This document shows positions 14,555 through 21,800 of a stretch of DNA of 21,800 bases, piece by piece (position 1 is the first letter of the stretch; each line of letters starts with the position of its first letter). The notes under the pieces are model-generated. The model was not told where the DNA came from. It saw nothing but the letters and a program-made list of their open reading frames with translations, and did no database searches. The translations under genes and the position numbers were made by a program. The DNA is from Clostridia bacterium. Its GTDB lineage: Bacteria > Bacillota > Clostridia > Christensenellales > Aristaeellaceae. Location: contig JAEDGL010000025.1 of the NCBI GenBank assembly GCA_016297535.1, positions 1 through 21,800 of the forward strand. The letters run 5' to 3'.

Positions 14555-14584
14555 ATGATACCGCAACAGGATGGGGTATGTCAA
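14555..14584 (-). promoter_or_regulatory. Promoter of the kinase-reductase-importer operon
   Basis: On the minus strand a perfect TTGACA (14579-14584) and TATCAT (14555-14560) are 18 bases apart. The start of the kinase gene is about 38 bases downstream. It appears to drive all seven genes down to 9036. Confidence 0.65.
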
Positions 14585-14597
14585 TCGCGGACATACG

Positions 14598-14629
14598 AAA
14601 ATCACCCCCGCAGTTTTTGGCTGCAGGGG
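14598..14629 (-). terminator. Intrinsic terminator of the marR/ABC exporter operon
   Basis: On the minus strand CCCCTGCAG and CTGCGGGGG form a 9-pair stem (one G-T wobble) around a 7-base loop (14605-14629), followed by TGATTTT. It lies 18 bases past the stop codon of the second ABC gene and just upstream of the next operon's promoter. Confidence 0.75.
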
Positions 14630-14647
14630 CAATGATTGCATGTTTGT

Positions 14648-16579
14648 TTATTCCAGCTCAAAGGCGCCGGTATACAGCCTGTAGTAGGTGCCCTTCTGGG
14701 CAAGGAGGGTTTCGTGGTTGCCGCGCTCGATAATGCGTCCCTGATCCAGCACCATGATGGCGTCGGAATTGCGCACGGTGGAAAGGCGGTGCGCAATCAC
14801 AAACACGGTGCGGCCCTTCATCAGCGCATCCATGCCGCGCTGCACAATGGCCTCGGTGCGGGTATCGATGGAGGAGGTGGCCTCGTCCAGAATCATCACG
14901 GGCGGGTCGGCCACCGCCGCGCGGGCGATAGAGATGAGCTGGCGCTGCCCCTGGGAAAGGCCGCTGCCGTCGCCGGAAAGCACGGTGTTGTAGCCGTCGG
15001 GCAGCATGCGGATAAAGCTGTCCGCACCGGCCAGGCGGGCGGCGGCGATGCATTCCTCATCGGTGGCGCTCAGGTTGCCGTAGCGCAGGTTTTCCATCAC
15101 GGTGCCGGTAAACAGGTTGACATCCTGCAGAACAATGCCAAGGGAGCGGCGCAGGTCAGCCTTTTTGATTTTGTTGATGTTGATGCCGTCGTAGCGGATC
15201 TTGCCATCGGCAATATCGTAAAAGCGGTTGATCAGGTTGGTGATGGTGGTTTTGCCCGCGCCGGTCGCGCCCACAAAGGCGATCTTCTCGCCGGGATGCG
15301 CGTAGATGGATACATCATGCAGCACGGTTTTTTCGGGCACGTAGCCAAAATCCACCTCCGTCAGCTGGATATCGCCCTTCAGCTCCGTGTAGGTCAGGCT
15401 ACCGTCCTGATGCGGATGCTTCCAGGCCCACAAGCCGGTGTGCTGTTCCGTTTCCGTTACGCTGCCATCGGGCAGGCGCACGGCGTTGACAAGGGTTACG
15501 TAGCCGTCATCCTGCTCGCTGGGCTCATCCATCAGCGTAAAGATGCGCTCCGCGCCCGCAAGCGCCATAATCACGGAGGCCAGCTGCTGGCTTACCTGCG
15601 AAATGGGCATGACGAACGAGCGGCTCAGGGTAAGGAAGGAGGCGATCATGCCCAGCGTTACCGTGCCGCCAAAGCCGGACAGGCTGAGGTTGGGGACGGC
15701 AAAGAGGGAAAGAATGGCGCCAAAGATGGCCAACAGTACGTACATGATGTGCCCAAGGTTGTTGTTGATGGGCCCCATGATATTGGCAAACTGGTTGGCG
15801 CTGGTGGCGTTCTGGCACAGCTCCTCGTTGCGGCGGTCAAACTCCTCCACGGTTTTGGCCTCGTGGTTGAATACCTTGACCACCTTCTGGCCGTTGATCA
15901 TTTCCTCAATGTAGCCGTTTACGCTGGCAATGGACTGCTGCTGCCGCATAAAGAACTTGCCGCTCTGCGCGCTGACCCGGCCGGTTACAAACACAATGAG
16001 CACCGTAAAGAGCAGCACGAACATCGTCAGCCACACGCTCTGGCTGATCATGGCCACAAACACGGAAATCATGGAAACCACGGTGCTGAACACGCTGGGC
16101 AGCGCCTGGGAAATGAGCATGCGCAGGGTTTCGGTATCGTTGGTATAATAGCTCATGACCTCGCCGTAGCTGTGGGTATCAAAGTAGCGGATGGGCAGGG
16201 TTTGCATATGGGCAAACATTTCATCGCGCACGGTTTTCAGCACGCCCTGGCTTACCGTAACCATGATGCGGTTGTAGACAAAGCCGCACATCATGCCCAC
16301 CAGGTAGATGCACGCCATGCGCGCAAGCGCGATGGCCAATCCGCCAAAGGCGGGGTTTTCCACCCCCAGCAGGGGCATGATGTGGTCGTCAATCAGCGTG
16401 CGGATAAAGGAGGAGCTCATCACGCTGGCAACGGAGTTGCCCACAATGCAAAGCATAACCAGAATCAGGCGCAGCCTGTATTTGGCCACATAGCTCATCA
16501 GCCGCCTGACGGTGCCCTTCATATCCTTTACCTTGCGTCCGTCTCCGTGAGGGCCTCTGGGGCCGTGTCCTCTCATCAT
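14648..16579 (-). CDS. ABC multidrug-type exporter, catalytically complete half
   Basis: This 643-residue half-transporter has six transmembrane helices (about 30-345) and a C-terminal ATPase domain. Motifs: Walker A GATGAGKTT, LSQGQRQL signature, Walker B VMILDEATSSID with catalytic Glu, and H-loop IAHRLSTV. A stretch of about 40 residues rich in charged and aromatic residues sits just before the ATPase domain (around LWAWKHPHQDG), seen in this clostridial branch. The ATG overlaps the stop of the upstream half-transporter by four bases, so the two are made together and should pair as a heterodimer exporting drugs, lipids or peptides. The substrate is not predictable. Confidence 0.93.
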   Translation of the reverse strand: MMRGHGPRGPHGDGRKVKDMKGTVRRLMSYVAKYRLRLILVMLCIVGNSVASVMSSSFIRTLIDDHIMPLLGVENPAFGGLAIALARMACIYLVGMMCGFVYNRIMVTVSQGVLKTVRDEMFAHMQTLPIRYFDTHSYGEVMSYYTNDTETLRMLISQALPSVFSTVVSMISVFVAMISQSVWLTMFVLLFTVLIVFVTGRVSAQSGKFFMRQQQSIASVNGYIEEMINGQKVVKVFNHEAKTVEEFDRRNEELCQNATSANQFANIMGPINNNLGHIMYVLLAIFGAILSLFAVPNLSLSGFGGTVTLGMIASFLTLSRSFVMPISQVSQQLASVIMALAGAERIFTLMDEPSEQDDGYVTLVNAVRLPDGSVTETEQHTGLWAWKHPHQDGSLTYTELKGDIQLTEVDFGYVPEKTVLHDVSIYAHPGEKIAFVGATGAGKTTITNLINRFYDIADGKIRYDGININKIKKADLRRSLGIVLQDVNLFTGTVMENLRYGNLSATDEECIAAARLAGADSFIRMLPDGYNTVLSGDGSGLSQGQRQLISIARAAVADPPVMILDEATSSIDTRTEAIVQRGMDALMKGRTVFVIAHRLSTVRNSDAIMVLDQGRIIERGNHETLLAQKGTYYRLYTGAFELE

Positions 16580-18324
16580 TCGTCCTCACCGCCTTTCATC
16601 TGGCTTTCGTACACCTCGCGATAAATGCTGCTGGTTCTCATCAGCTCATCATGCGTGCCCACAGCGTTTACCTCGCCGCCTTCCAGCACCACAATCTGGT
16701 CGGCGTCCATTACGCTGGCCACGCGCTGGGCGATGATGATCTTGGTTACATTGGGGATTTCCTCGCGGAAGGCCCTGCGGATGAGCGCGTCGGTGGCCGT
16801 ATCCACCGCGCTGGTGGAATCGTCCAGGATGAGCACCTTGGGCTTTTTGAGCAGCGCGCGGGCAATGCACAGCCGCTGCTTCTGGCCGCCGGATACGTTG
16901 GAGCCGCCCTGCTCGATATGGGTATCATACTTGTCCGGGAAGCTCTGGATAAAGCCGTCCGCCTGGGCAAGCTGGCAGGCGTGGATCATTTCCTCATCGG
17001 TGGCGTGTTCATTGCCCCAGCGCAGGTTTTCCTTGATGGTGCCGGAAAACAGCACGTTTTTCTGCAGCACAAAGGCCACCGCGTCGCGCAGAGCGGTCAG
17101 GTCGTACTCCCTTACATCCACGCCGCCCACCTTTACGCATCCCCCGGTAACGTCGTACAGGCGCGGAATCAGCTGCACAAGGCTGGATTTGGACGAGCCC
17201 GTGCCGCCCAGAATGCCAATGGTCTGCCCGCTTTCAAAGCGCAGATTGATGTGGTTGAGCACCGGCCTTTCCGCCGTGCTGTTGTAGCGGAACACCACAT
17301 CCTCAAAGGCCACGCTGCCGTCCCTTACCTGCATAACGGCGTTTTCGGGGCTGGTGATGTCGCTCTTTTCATCCAGCACCTCCACAATGCGCTCGGCCGC
17401 CGCGCGGCTGATAACCACCATGACAAAAATCATGGAAAGCATCATCAGGCTGGAAAGAATCTGTGTGGTGTAGGTAAACAGGCTGGTCAGCCCGCCCGTG
17501 GAAAGGCCCAGCGCCGCGTCGCCGCCGCAGGCCACCACAGCTTTGGCGCCCAGCCAGCTGATGAGAATCATGCAGCCGTACACGCAAAACTGCATCAGCG
17601 GCATGTTGAAGGCCAGGATTTTTTCGGCCGCGGAGTTCAGATCAAAGATGGATTTGGAGGCGTCCCTGAACTTGCGCTCCTCATCATCCTCCCGTACAAA
17701 GGCCTTGACCACGCGAATGCCGCGCAGGTTTTCCTGCACAACGGTGTTCAGCCGGTCAACGCGCTTGAACATCTGGGTAAACAGGCCGTGGGCCTTCTTT
17801 ACGATAATGGCCAGGCCAATCACCAGCACAGGAACAAACGCCACAAAGATAAAGCTGAGCCGGGCGTCGATGCCAAAGGCCGCCACCAGCGAAAAAATCA
17901 GCATGAACGGCGCGCGCACCGCCGTGCGGATGATCATCTGAAAGGCGTTTTGCACATGGCTTACATCGGTGGTCAGGCGGGTTACCAGGCCGCCGGTGGA
18001 ATATTTGTCGATATTGCCAAACGAAAAATCCTGCACATGGTCAAACATATCCTTGCGCAGGTTTCTGGCAAAGCCTGCCGAGGCCGTAGCGGCGTTTTTG
18101 CCGCTGAGCACGCCAAAGGCCAGCGAGGCCAGGCTGCACAAAAACAGCAGAAGACCCATTTTTAAAATCATGGGCATGCTGCCCGCGTTGATGCCCCGGT
18201 CGATCAGCCGGGCCATGATCAGCGGGATCACGCATTCCATTACCACCTCCAGTGAGATGTACACCGGCGCCTTGATGGTGGCCGTTTTGGATTCGCGCAG
18301 GCTGCGCAGTAATTTTCGAATCAT
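16576..18324 (-). CDS. ABC multidrug-type exporter, degenerate-site half
   Basis: This 582-residue half-transporter has six transmembrane helices and an ATPase domain with Walker A GGTGSSKSS, signature VSGGQKQRL and Walker B LILDDSTSAVD. The catalytic Glu of Walker B is replaced by Asp, and the H-loop His by Gln (IAQRVASV), so its own ATP site should be slow or inactive. This asymmetry is known from heterodimeric exporters such as TM287/288 and BmrCD. The start at 18324 has AGGAGG six bases upstream. The marR gene lies 33 bases upstream, so local control by that regulator is likely. Confidence 0.93.
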   Translation of the reverse strand: MIRKLLRSLRESKTATIKAPVYISLEVVMECVIPLIMARLIDRGINAGSMPMILKMGLLLFLCSLASLAFGVLSGKNAATASAGFARNLRKDMFDHVQDFSFGNIDKYSTGGLVTRLTTDVSHVQNAFQMIIRTAVRAPFMLIFSLVAAFGIDARLSFIFVAFVPVLVIGLAIIVKKAHGLFTQMFKRVDRLNTVVQENLRGIRVVKAFVREDDEERKFRDASKSIFDLNSAAEKILAFNMPLMQFCVYGCMILISWLGAKAVVACGGDAALGLSTGGLTSLFTYTTQILSSLMMLSMIFVMVVISRAAAERIVEVLDEKSDITSPENAVMQVRDGSVAFEDVVFRYNSTAERPVLNHINLRFESGQTIGILGGTGSSKSSLVQLIPRLYDVTGGCVKVGGVDVREYDLTALRDAVAFVLQKNVLFSGTIKENLRWGNEHATDEEMIHACQLAQADGFIQSFPDKYDTHIEQGGSNVSGGQKQRLCIARALLKKPKVLILDDSTSAVDTATDALIRRAFREEIPNVTKIIIAQRVASVMDADQIVVLEGGEVNAVGTHDELMRTSSIYREVYESQMKGGEDE

Positions 18325-18357
18325 ATGTACCCTCCTTTTGCAGGGCAAACACCCTTC

Positions 18358-18816
18358 TTAGCCGTGCCGTTCCTTTTGACTTACGTTTTCCACCATGCGG
18401 TCCACAAAGGAAAAAAGCAGCTCCTTTTCCTGCTCGCTAAAGCCTTCCAGCAGCTGTGCGTCGGTCTTTTCGCCCACAAGGCGCATTTCCTCGCCCATCC
18501 GGTCGGATTTTTCCGTAAGCACCAACTTTTTCAGCCTTGCGTCGTGCTCCACGCTCAGGCGTTTGACCAGGCCCTTTTCTTCCATCAGCACCAGCACGCG
18601 GGAGGCGGTGGAACGGGTGATGCCAAACTCCTTTTCCACATCCTTCTGATAGATATCGCGGTGCTCGTTGGCCTTGAGAAAACGGATGATGCGCATGTTG
18701 GTGCCGGTTACATCGTCCTTTTGCCTGCAGGCTCCGCCGTTTTGACACAAAAAGCGGCGGATGACATGATCCAGCTTATGCAGCTCTCTGCCGATATGTC
18801 TTTGCTCCTGACTCAT
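18358..18816 (-). CDS. MarR-family transcriptional regulator
   Basis: The product (152 residues) is a winged-helix MarR-type DNA-binding protein, usually a ligand-released repressor. The helix-turn-helix and wing are seen at about 50-105 (IYQKDVEKEFGITRSTASRVLVLMEEKGLVKR, then LSVEHDARLKKLVLT). The start at 18816 has AGGAGG seven bases upstream; an earlier in-frame ATG lies upstream of the promoter and cannot be used. The gene is the first of an operon with the two ABC half-exporters, so it most likely controls their expression and its own. I see no clear inverted-repeat operator in the promoter. Confidence 0.9.
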   Translation of the reverse strand: MSQEQRHIGRELHKLDHVIRRFLCQNGGACRQKDDVTGTNMRIIRFLKANEHRDIYQKDVEKEFGITRSTASRVLVLMEEKGLVKRLSVEHDARLKKLVLTEKSDRMGEEMRLVGEKTDAQLLEGFSEQEKELLFSFVDRMVENVSQKERHG

Positions 18817-18859
18817 AGGGGAACCTCCTGTTAAAGTTAGAAATACAACAATCGAAACA

Positions 18860-18888
18860 AGTATAAAAAAAGATGGCGCAATCGTCAA
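18860..18888 (-). promoter_or_regulatory. Promoter of the marR/ABC exporter operon
   Basis: On the minus strand TTGACG (18883-18888) and TATACT (18860-18865) are exactly 17 bases apart, a strong sigma-A promoter. A T-rich spacer follows the -35 box. It lies immediately downstream of the pseudouridine synthase gene. Confidence 0.8.
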
Positions 18889-18919
18889 GACCATTTCTGT
18901 GAACGTTAGGTGAAACTTT

Positions 18920-19816
18920 CTACCTGTCTGACGTGTTTTTTGCAAGCAGTGCCAAAAGCGCCGCGGGAATGGGGCTTTCCACCGTAAGCCACTCGTGCGT
19001 AAGCGGATGCCTGAGCCGGATCAGGGCGCTGTGCAGGGCAAAGCGGCCGGGCAGCTCCCCGGGCAGCTCGGTTCCATACAGAAAATCGCCCGTAACGGGG
19101 CAGCCCATATGCGCCATATGCACGCGGATCTGGTGGGTGCGCCCCGTATCCAGCCGGAGGCGCACAAGGCTGCGGCTGCCCTGCTGCAAAACGCGGTAAT
19201 ACGTGCGGGCCTCGCGTCCCCCCTGGCGCACTTCGCGGCGCACGGTGGCGCCATCCGCCTTGGCGATGGGCAGGTCAATCAGCCCCTCCTGCTGCGCAAG
19301 CCGGCCGTCGATCACGGCCAGGTATTCGCGGACAAAGCCGTCCGTGTGCAGCTGCTGCTGCAGCAAATACTGGATATGCGCGTTTTTGGCCACAATCATC
19401 AGGCCGCTGGTGCCCTTGTCCAGGCGGTTGACCGGCCTGTACAGAAACGTTTGCGGCTGGCCAAGGTAAGCGTACAGCGCGTTTTCCAGCGTAACCACAT
19501 CCTGCGCCGAGCCGCACACCGAGGGCATGGGCGCGGGCTTGTCAATCACCCAGAAGCAATCGTCCTCGTAGGCTATGGTCAGGGGAGCCTCCATCGCCCG
19601 GGGACGAAAGGCCTCCTTCTCGGGCACGGAAAGACACAGCTGCTGCCCGGCCCTTACTCGCACATCCGCCGTGGCGCGCACGCCGTCCAGCGTGATGCAT
19701 CCCTCAAACTTGGCGCGCTTGAACTGGGAGCTGCTCATGCCGATACAGCCAAGGGCGATGGAGCGTATGCTCCTTCCTTCCATTTCGGGCAAAATGATGA
19801 TGCGGTGGGTGGGCAT
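18920..19816 (-). CDS. RluA-family rRNA/tRNA pseudouridine synthase
   Basis: The 298-residue protein should convert uridine to pseudouridine in ribosomal or transfer RNA. An S4-like RNA-binding region lies at about 14-65 (FKRAKFEGCITLDG). The catalytic domain starts near residue 78 and has the motif NRLDKGTSG with catalytic Asp133, RLDTGRTHQIRVHMAHMGCPVTGDFLYG and FALHSALIRLRHP. HRLD is normal at the active site; here the first residue is Asn. The start at 19816 is set by AGGAGG six bases upstream. The gene stands alone, divergent from the phosphoesterase, with the marR promoter just after it. The exact target uridine cannot be assigned. Confidence 0.9.
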   Translation of the reverse strand: MPTHRIIILPEMEGRSIRSIALGCIGMSSSQFKRAKFEGCITLDGVRATADVRVRAGQQLCLSVPEKEAFRPRAMEAPLTIAYEDDCFWVIDKPAPMPSVCGSAQDVVTLENALYAYLGQPQTFLYRPVNRLDKGTSGLMIVAKNAHIQYLLQQQLHTDGFVREYLAVIDGRLAQQEGLIDLPIAKADGATVRREVRQGGREARTYYRVLQQGSRSLVRLRLDTGRTHQIRVHMAHMGCPVTGDFLYGTELPGELPGRFALHSALIRLRHPLTHEWLTVESPIPAALLALLAKNTSDR

Positions 19817-19845
19817 GGTCTTCCTCCTGCGGATTTCTTTTGCCC

Positions 19846-19854
19846 AGTATAGCA
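19846..19854 (-). promoter_or_regulatory. Extended -10 promoter of the pseudouridine synthase gene
   Basis: The minus strand reads TGCTATACT, an extended -10 element, 29 bases before the start codon. No clear -35 box is found. It overlaps the promoter region of the divergent phosphoesterase gene. Confidence 0.5.
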
Positions 19855-19870
19855 CAGGATGGGCCGGATA

Positions 19871-19879
19871 TGGTATACT
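19871..19879 (+). promoter_or_regulatory. Extended -10 promoter of the phosphoesterase gene
   Basis: TGGTATACT is an extended -10 element 30 bases before the start codon at 19910, again without a good -35 box. The two divergent promoters share this 93-base region and could interfere with each other. Confidence 0.5.
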
Positions 19880-19909
19880 GTTTGTATCCTTTCATCAGGA
19901 GGCGCAGAT

Positions 19910-20611
19910 ATGCAAATCGCTCTTATTGCCGATCTGCACGGCAACCGTCCCGCGGTGGAGGCGCTGGAAAAAGATCTTGCCCTGCTCAGGCCGGATCAGA
20001 TCATCTGCCTGGGCGATATCGTGGGCAAGGGCCCCAGCAACGATTTTACCTTTGACTGGGCCATGGCGCACTGCGATCTCATCCTTGGCGGCAACTGGGA
20101 TTACGGGGTGGGGCAGCAGGCGTTTCCCAATGATCTGTACTACTGGCAGCAGCTGGGTGAAGAACGCATGAAAACCCTGCGCGAGCTGCCCCGCGAGCAC
20201 GAAATCACGCTGAGCGGCCGGCGGATCCGGCTGTTTCACGGCAGGCCGGTGATGGAAAACCTGATCACCGCACACCATCCGCTTGCCGAAATCGAACCGT
20301 TTTTTTCAGATGCGCAGGGAAACCGCTACGATGTGGTCATCTATGCCGATGCGCACCGTCAGGCCTACCGCACCATTTCGCCCGGGCTGTTTGTAAACAC
20401 CGGCTCCGTAGGCAACGCCATGGGCGTTCCCAAATGCTGCTACGCGCTTGTGTGCGGGCAGGAGGGCCCGGCCCCCGCGCCGTTTGAAATCCGGCTGCGC
20501 CAGGTGGATTACGACCGGGAGCAGGCCGTGCGCGATGCCCAAAACGCGCCCGCTGTGCCCCTTATTGAAACCTATATCCGCGAAATCCAAACCGGTATCT
20601 ACAGCCGCTGA
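19910..20611 (+). CDS. Metallophosphoesterase, YfcE/MJ0936-like
   Basis: This 233-residue protein has the calcineurin-like phosphoesterase fold with two metal ions. Motifs: DLHGN (Asp8, His10), LGDIVGKGP (Asp36), GNWD (Asn62, Asp64) and LFHGRP (His110), then a GHTH-equivalent that reads ADAH (146-149) near YADAHRQAYR. The first His of that motif is Asp. A final GSVGNAMG segment matches the family. AGGAGG lies seven bases before the ATG. Substrates in the family include phosphodiesters and nucleotides; none can be chosen here. It is a single-gene unit ending in an intrinsic terminator. Confidence 0.85.
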   Translation: MQIALIADLHGNRPAVEALEKDLALLRPDQIICLGDIVGKGPSNDFTFDWAMAHCDLILGGNWDYGVGQQAFPNDLYYWQQLGEERMKTLRELPREHEITLSGRRIRLFHGRPVMENLITAHHPLAEIEPFFSDAQGNRYDVVIYADAHRQAYRTISPGLFVNTGSVGNAMGVPKCCYALVCGQEGPAPAPFEIRLRQVDYDREQAVRDAQNAPAVPLIETYIREIQTGIYSR

Positions 20612-20631
20612 ATGTTTGTCAGCGGTTTTTT
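20605..20631 (+). terminator. Intrinsic terminator after the phosphoesterase gene
   Basis: CCGCTGA and TCAGCGG form a perfect 7-bp stem with a 7-base loop, followed by six Ts. The first arm contains the TGA stop codon of the phosphoesterase gene. Confidence 0.9.
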
Positions 20632-20655
20632 CTTTCCATAATTGACATTTTCGGA

Positions 20656-20684
20656 TTGACGTACCCATCCAAAACAGGTAAAAT
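20656..20684 (+). promoter_or_regulatory. whiA promoter
   Basis: TTGACG (20656-20661) and TAAAAT (20679-20684) are 17 bases apart. Another TTGACA lies just upstream at 20642-20647. The whiA start is 45 bases downstream, so whiA has its own promoter here. Confidence 0.75.
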
Positions 20685-20729
20685 GTAAGATAGGTTAAAC
20701 CGTCTATCCTGATACGCAAGGAGGCGCTC

Positions 20730-21665
20730 ATGTCCTTTTCCAGCGATGTAAAAAACGAGCTGGCCGCTGTAAAGCCCGAAAAAAGCTGCTGCGGCCTGAG
20801 CGAGCTTTGCGGTTTGTATGCCACCATGGGCAGCCTTAGCCTGCTTGGCCGCGGAAAGGTAAACGTACAGCTGACCAGCGAAAGCCTGTCGGTATGCCGC
20901 CGCGCCTATACGCTGCTGGTGCAGTCGCTGCATGTATCGCCCCAGATTCACTACGTAACCAACGCCCGCTTTGGCGGCACGCGCAAATGCGTGCTTACGC
21001 TTGGGCCCATTCATTCGCCCGCGTTTCTCAGAGCCCTTGGCATGATGGACGAGGCGGGCAGCCTGCGATCCACCACGCCGCATATGGCGCTTACCCGCCA
21101 GTGCTGCATGCGCGCGTTTCTGCGCGGCATTATGTTAGGGGGCGGCACCATGTCCAACCCCGAGCAGAGCTATCATCTGGAGCTGCCCTGCCGCGACAGC
21201 GGTATCCAGGCCATGATGGCCAAAAGCATGCAGCGCATGGGATTGCCCATCAAGCTGGGGGTGCGCCGCGAGCATACCTACTTTTATTTGAAGCAATCCG
21301 ATCAGATCGTGGCCTTTTTAACGGTGATCGGCGCGCATACCTCCGTTATGCAAATCGAAGACCTGCGCGTTAAAAAGCAGGTGATGGAAACCGTCAACCG
21401 CGCCATGAACTGCGACAACGCCAATCTGCAAAAGCAGATGGATGCAAGCAGCGCCCAGGTGGAGGCCATCCGCCGCCTGCGCGACAGCGACAGGCTTTCC
21501 ACCCTGCCCGCGGGGCTGCAGGAAATTGCGCTGGCCAGGCTCAACGCGCCGGATGCGTCGCTTACGGAGCTGGGGCAGATGCTGCATCCCCCCATTGGCA
21601 AAAGCGGCGTCAACCACCGCATGAGGCGGCTGATGACCTATCTGGAGCCCACAATGGATTCTTAA
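20730..21665 (+). CDS. whiA: WhiA, DNA-binding protein linked to cell division
   Basis: WhiA is a conserved Gram-positive DNA-binding protein; in Streptomyces it activates sporulation septation genes and in Bacillus it affects division and chromosome segregation. This one is 311 residues, normal for the family. The N-terminal two-thirds has the LAGLIDADG-homing-endonuclease-like fold (including FLRGIMLGGGTMSNPE near 131), without catalytic function expected. The C-terminal helix-turn-helix is at about 250-305 (LSTLPAGLQEIALARLNAPDASLTELGQ, GKSGVNHRMRRL). AAGGAGG lies five bases before the ATG. The usual neighbours rapZ and yvcK are absent upstream, where a terminator and separate promoter stand instead. 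Confidence 0.95.
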   Translation: MSFSSDVKNELAAVKPEKSCCGLSELCGLYATMGSLSLLGRGKVNVQLTSESLSVCRRAYTLLVQSLHVSPQIHYVTNARFGGTRKCVLTLGPIHSPAFLRALGMMDEAGSLRSTTPHMALTRQCCMRAFLRGIMLGGGTMSNPEQSYHLELPCRDSGIQAMMAKSMQRMGLPIKLGVRREHTYFYLKQSDQIVAFLTVIGAHTSVMQIEDLRVKKQVMETVNRAMNCDNANLQKQMDASSAQVEAIRRLRDSDRLSTLPAGLQEIALARLNAPDASLTELGQMLHPPIGKSGVNHRMRRLMTYLEPTMDS

Positions 21666-21666
21666 G

Positions 21667-21717
21667 GCCAGCTTGTCGAAAAAGCTCGCTTCGCGATCTT
21701 TTCCGACAGAAACTGGC
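21667..21717. repeat. Dispersed palindromic element, copy 2, in a longer hairpin
   Basis: GTCGAAAAAGCTCGC (21675-21689) and GCGATCTTTTCCGAC (21693-21707) are the reverse complement of the element at 55-89, with one arm base different, so the copies are inverted relative to each other. A T-A pair lies just outside, and GCCAG (21667-21671) and CTGGC (21713-21717) add further arms. It begins two bases after the whiA stop codon and could also act as a 3' mRNA hairpin. Confidence 0.7.
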
Positions 21718-21723
21718 GGAAAT

Positions 21724-21744
21724 GTTTTCGGCAAGGCCGAAAAC
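21724..21744. repeat. Hairpin with 9-bp perfect arms
   Basis: GTTTTCGGC and GCCGAAAAC are perfect inverted repeats around AAG. The loop is only three bases, so the structure should be very stable. No T-run follows it on the plus strand. Confidence 0.6.
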
Positions 21745-21753
21745 TCCCCGCCC

Positions 21754-21770
21754 GCCCGGCAAAGCCGGGC
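21754..21770. repeat. GC-rich hairpin with 7-bp perfect arms
   Basis: GCCCGGC and GCCGGGC are inverted repeats around AAA. It is the third hairpin in a row after whiA. A similar GCCCGGC motif occurs in the loop of the hairpin at 3-47. Confidence 0.55.
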
Positions 21771-21800
21771 GATACGAATCAAAGTCAGAGGGGCTGCGGC

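Noticed and set aside
18632..18640. Single TTTTCCACA in marR
   Set aside because: It is isolated, in a normal coding region, with no second box nearby.
1..21800. Mobile element or defence island
   Set aside because: I found no integrase, transposase, restriction, toxin or CRISPR genes, and base composition looks even across the genes.

Overview
The window looks like a chromosomal segment from a GC-rich member of the Bacillota (class Clostridia or a close relative). The grounds are WhiA, an AddA-type recombination nuclease, strong AGGAGG ribosome-binding sites before nearly every gene, sigma-A-like promoters, a lipoprotein signal, and two perfect copies of the Bacillus-type parS sequence. I cannot name the species. 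There are 19 protein genes, packed tightly, and no tRNA, rRNA, CRISPR array, transposase or phage gene. Most genes are on the minus strand.

Layout. 1-139: three hairpins in a row. 140-1837 (-): lipoprotein with five peptidoglycan-binding repeats. 2035-5691 (-): addA, with five copies of a DnaA-box-like 10-mer inside its linker. 5841-6548 (+): HAD-family phosphatase, followed by a two-way terminator and the first parS. 6583-8898 (-): ECF sigma factor, DUF4349 membrane protein and secreted SIMPL protein. 9036-14517 (-): a seven-gene operon, read in the order amino-acid kinase, small membrane protein, hexapeptide-repeat protein, AsrC-like sirohaem reductase, then the binding protein, permease and ATPase of an iron/cobalamin-type importer. 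The last codons of the ATPase gene lie in the second parS. 14648-18816 (-): marR and two ABC half-exporters. 18920-19816 (-): RluA-family pseudouridine synthase. 19910-20611 (+): metallophosphoesterase. 20730-21665 (+): whiA, followed by another run of three hairpins.

How it fits together. The two parS sites (6567-6582 and 9032-9047) suggest the window is near the replication origin, where ParB loads. The five identical GTTTTCCACA 10-mers at 2804-2979 fit the same picture: they resemble DnaA boxes, are spaced close to whole helical turns, and fall in three reading frames and on both strands of addA. They look like a DNA-level signal inside a coding region, possibly a DnaA titration or regulatory cluster. 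One palindromic element occurs at both ends of the window in opposite orientations, which points to a dispersed repeat family. The operon joining a sirohaem/ferredoxin reductase to an importer of the FecCD/BtuCD type is the most interesting metabolic unit; its substrate cannot be read from the sequence.
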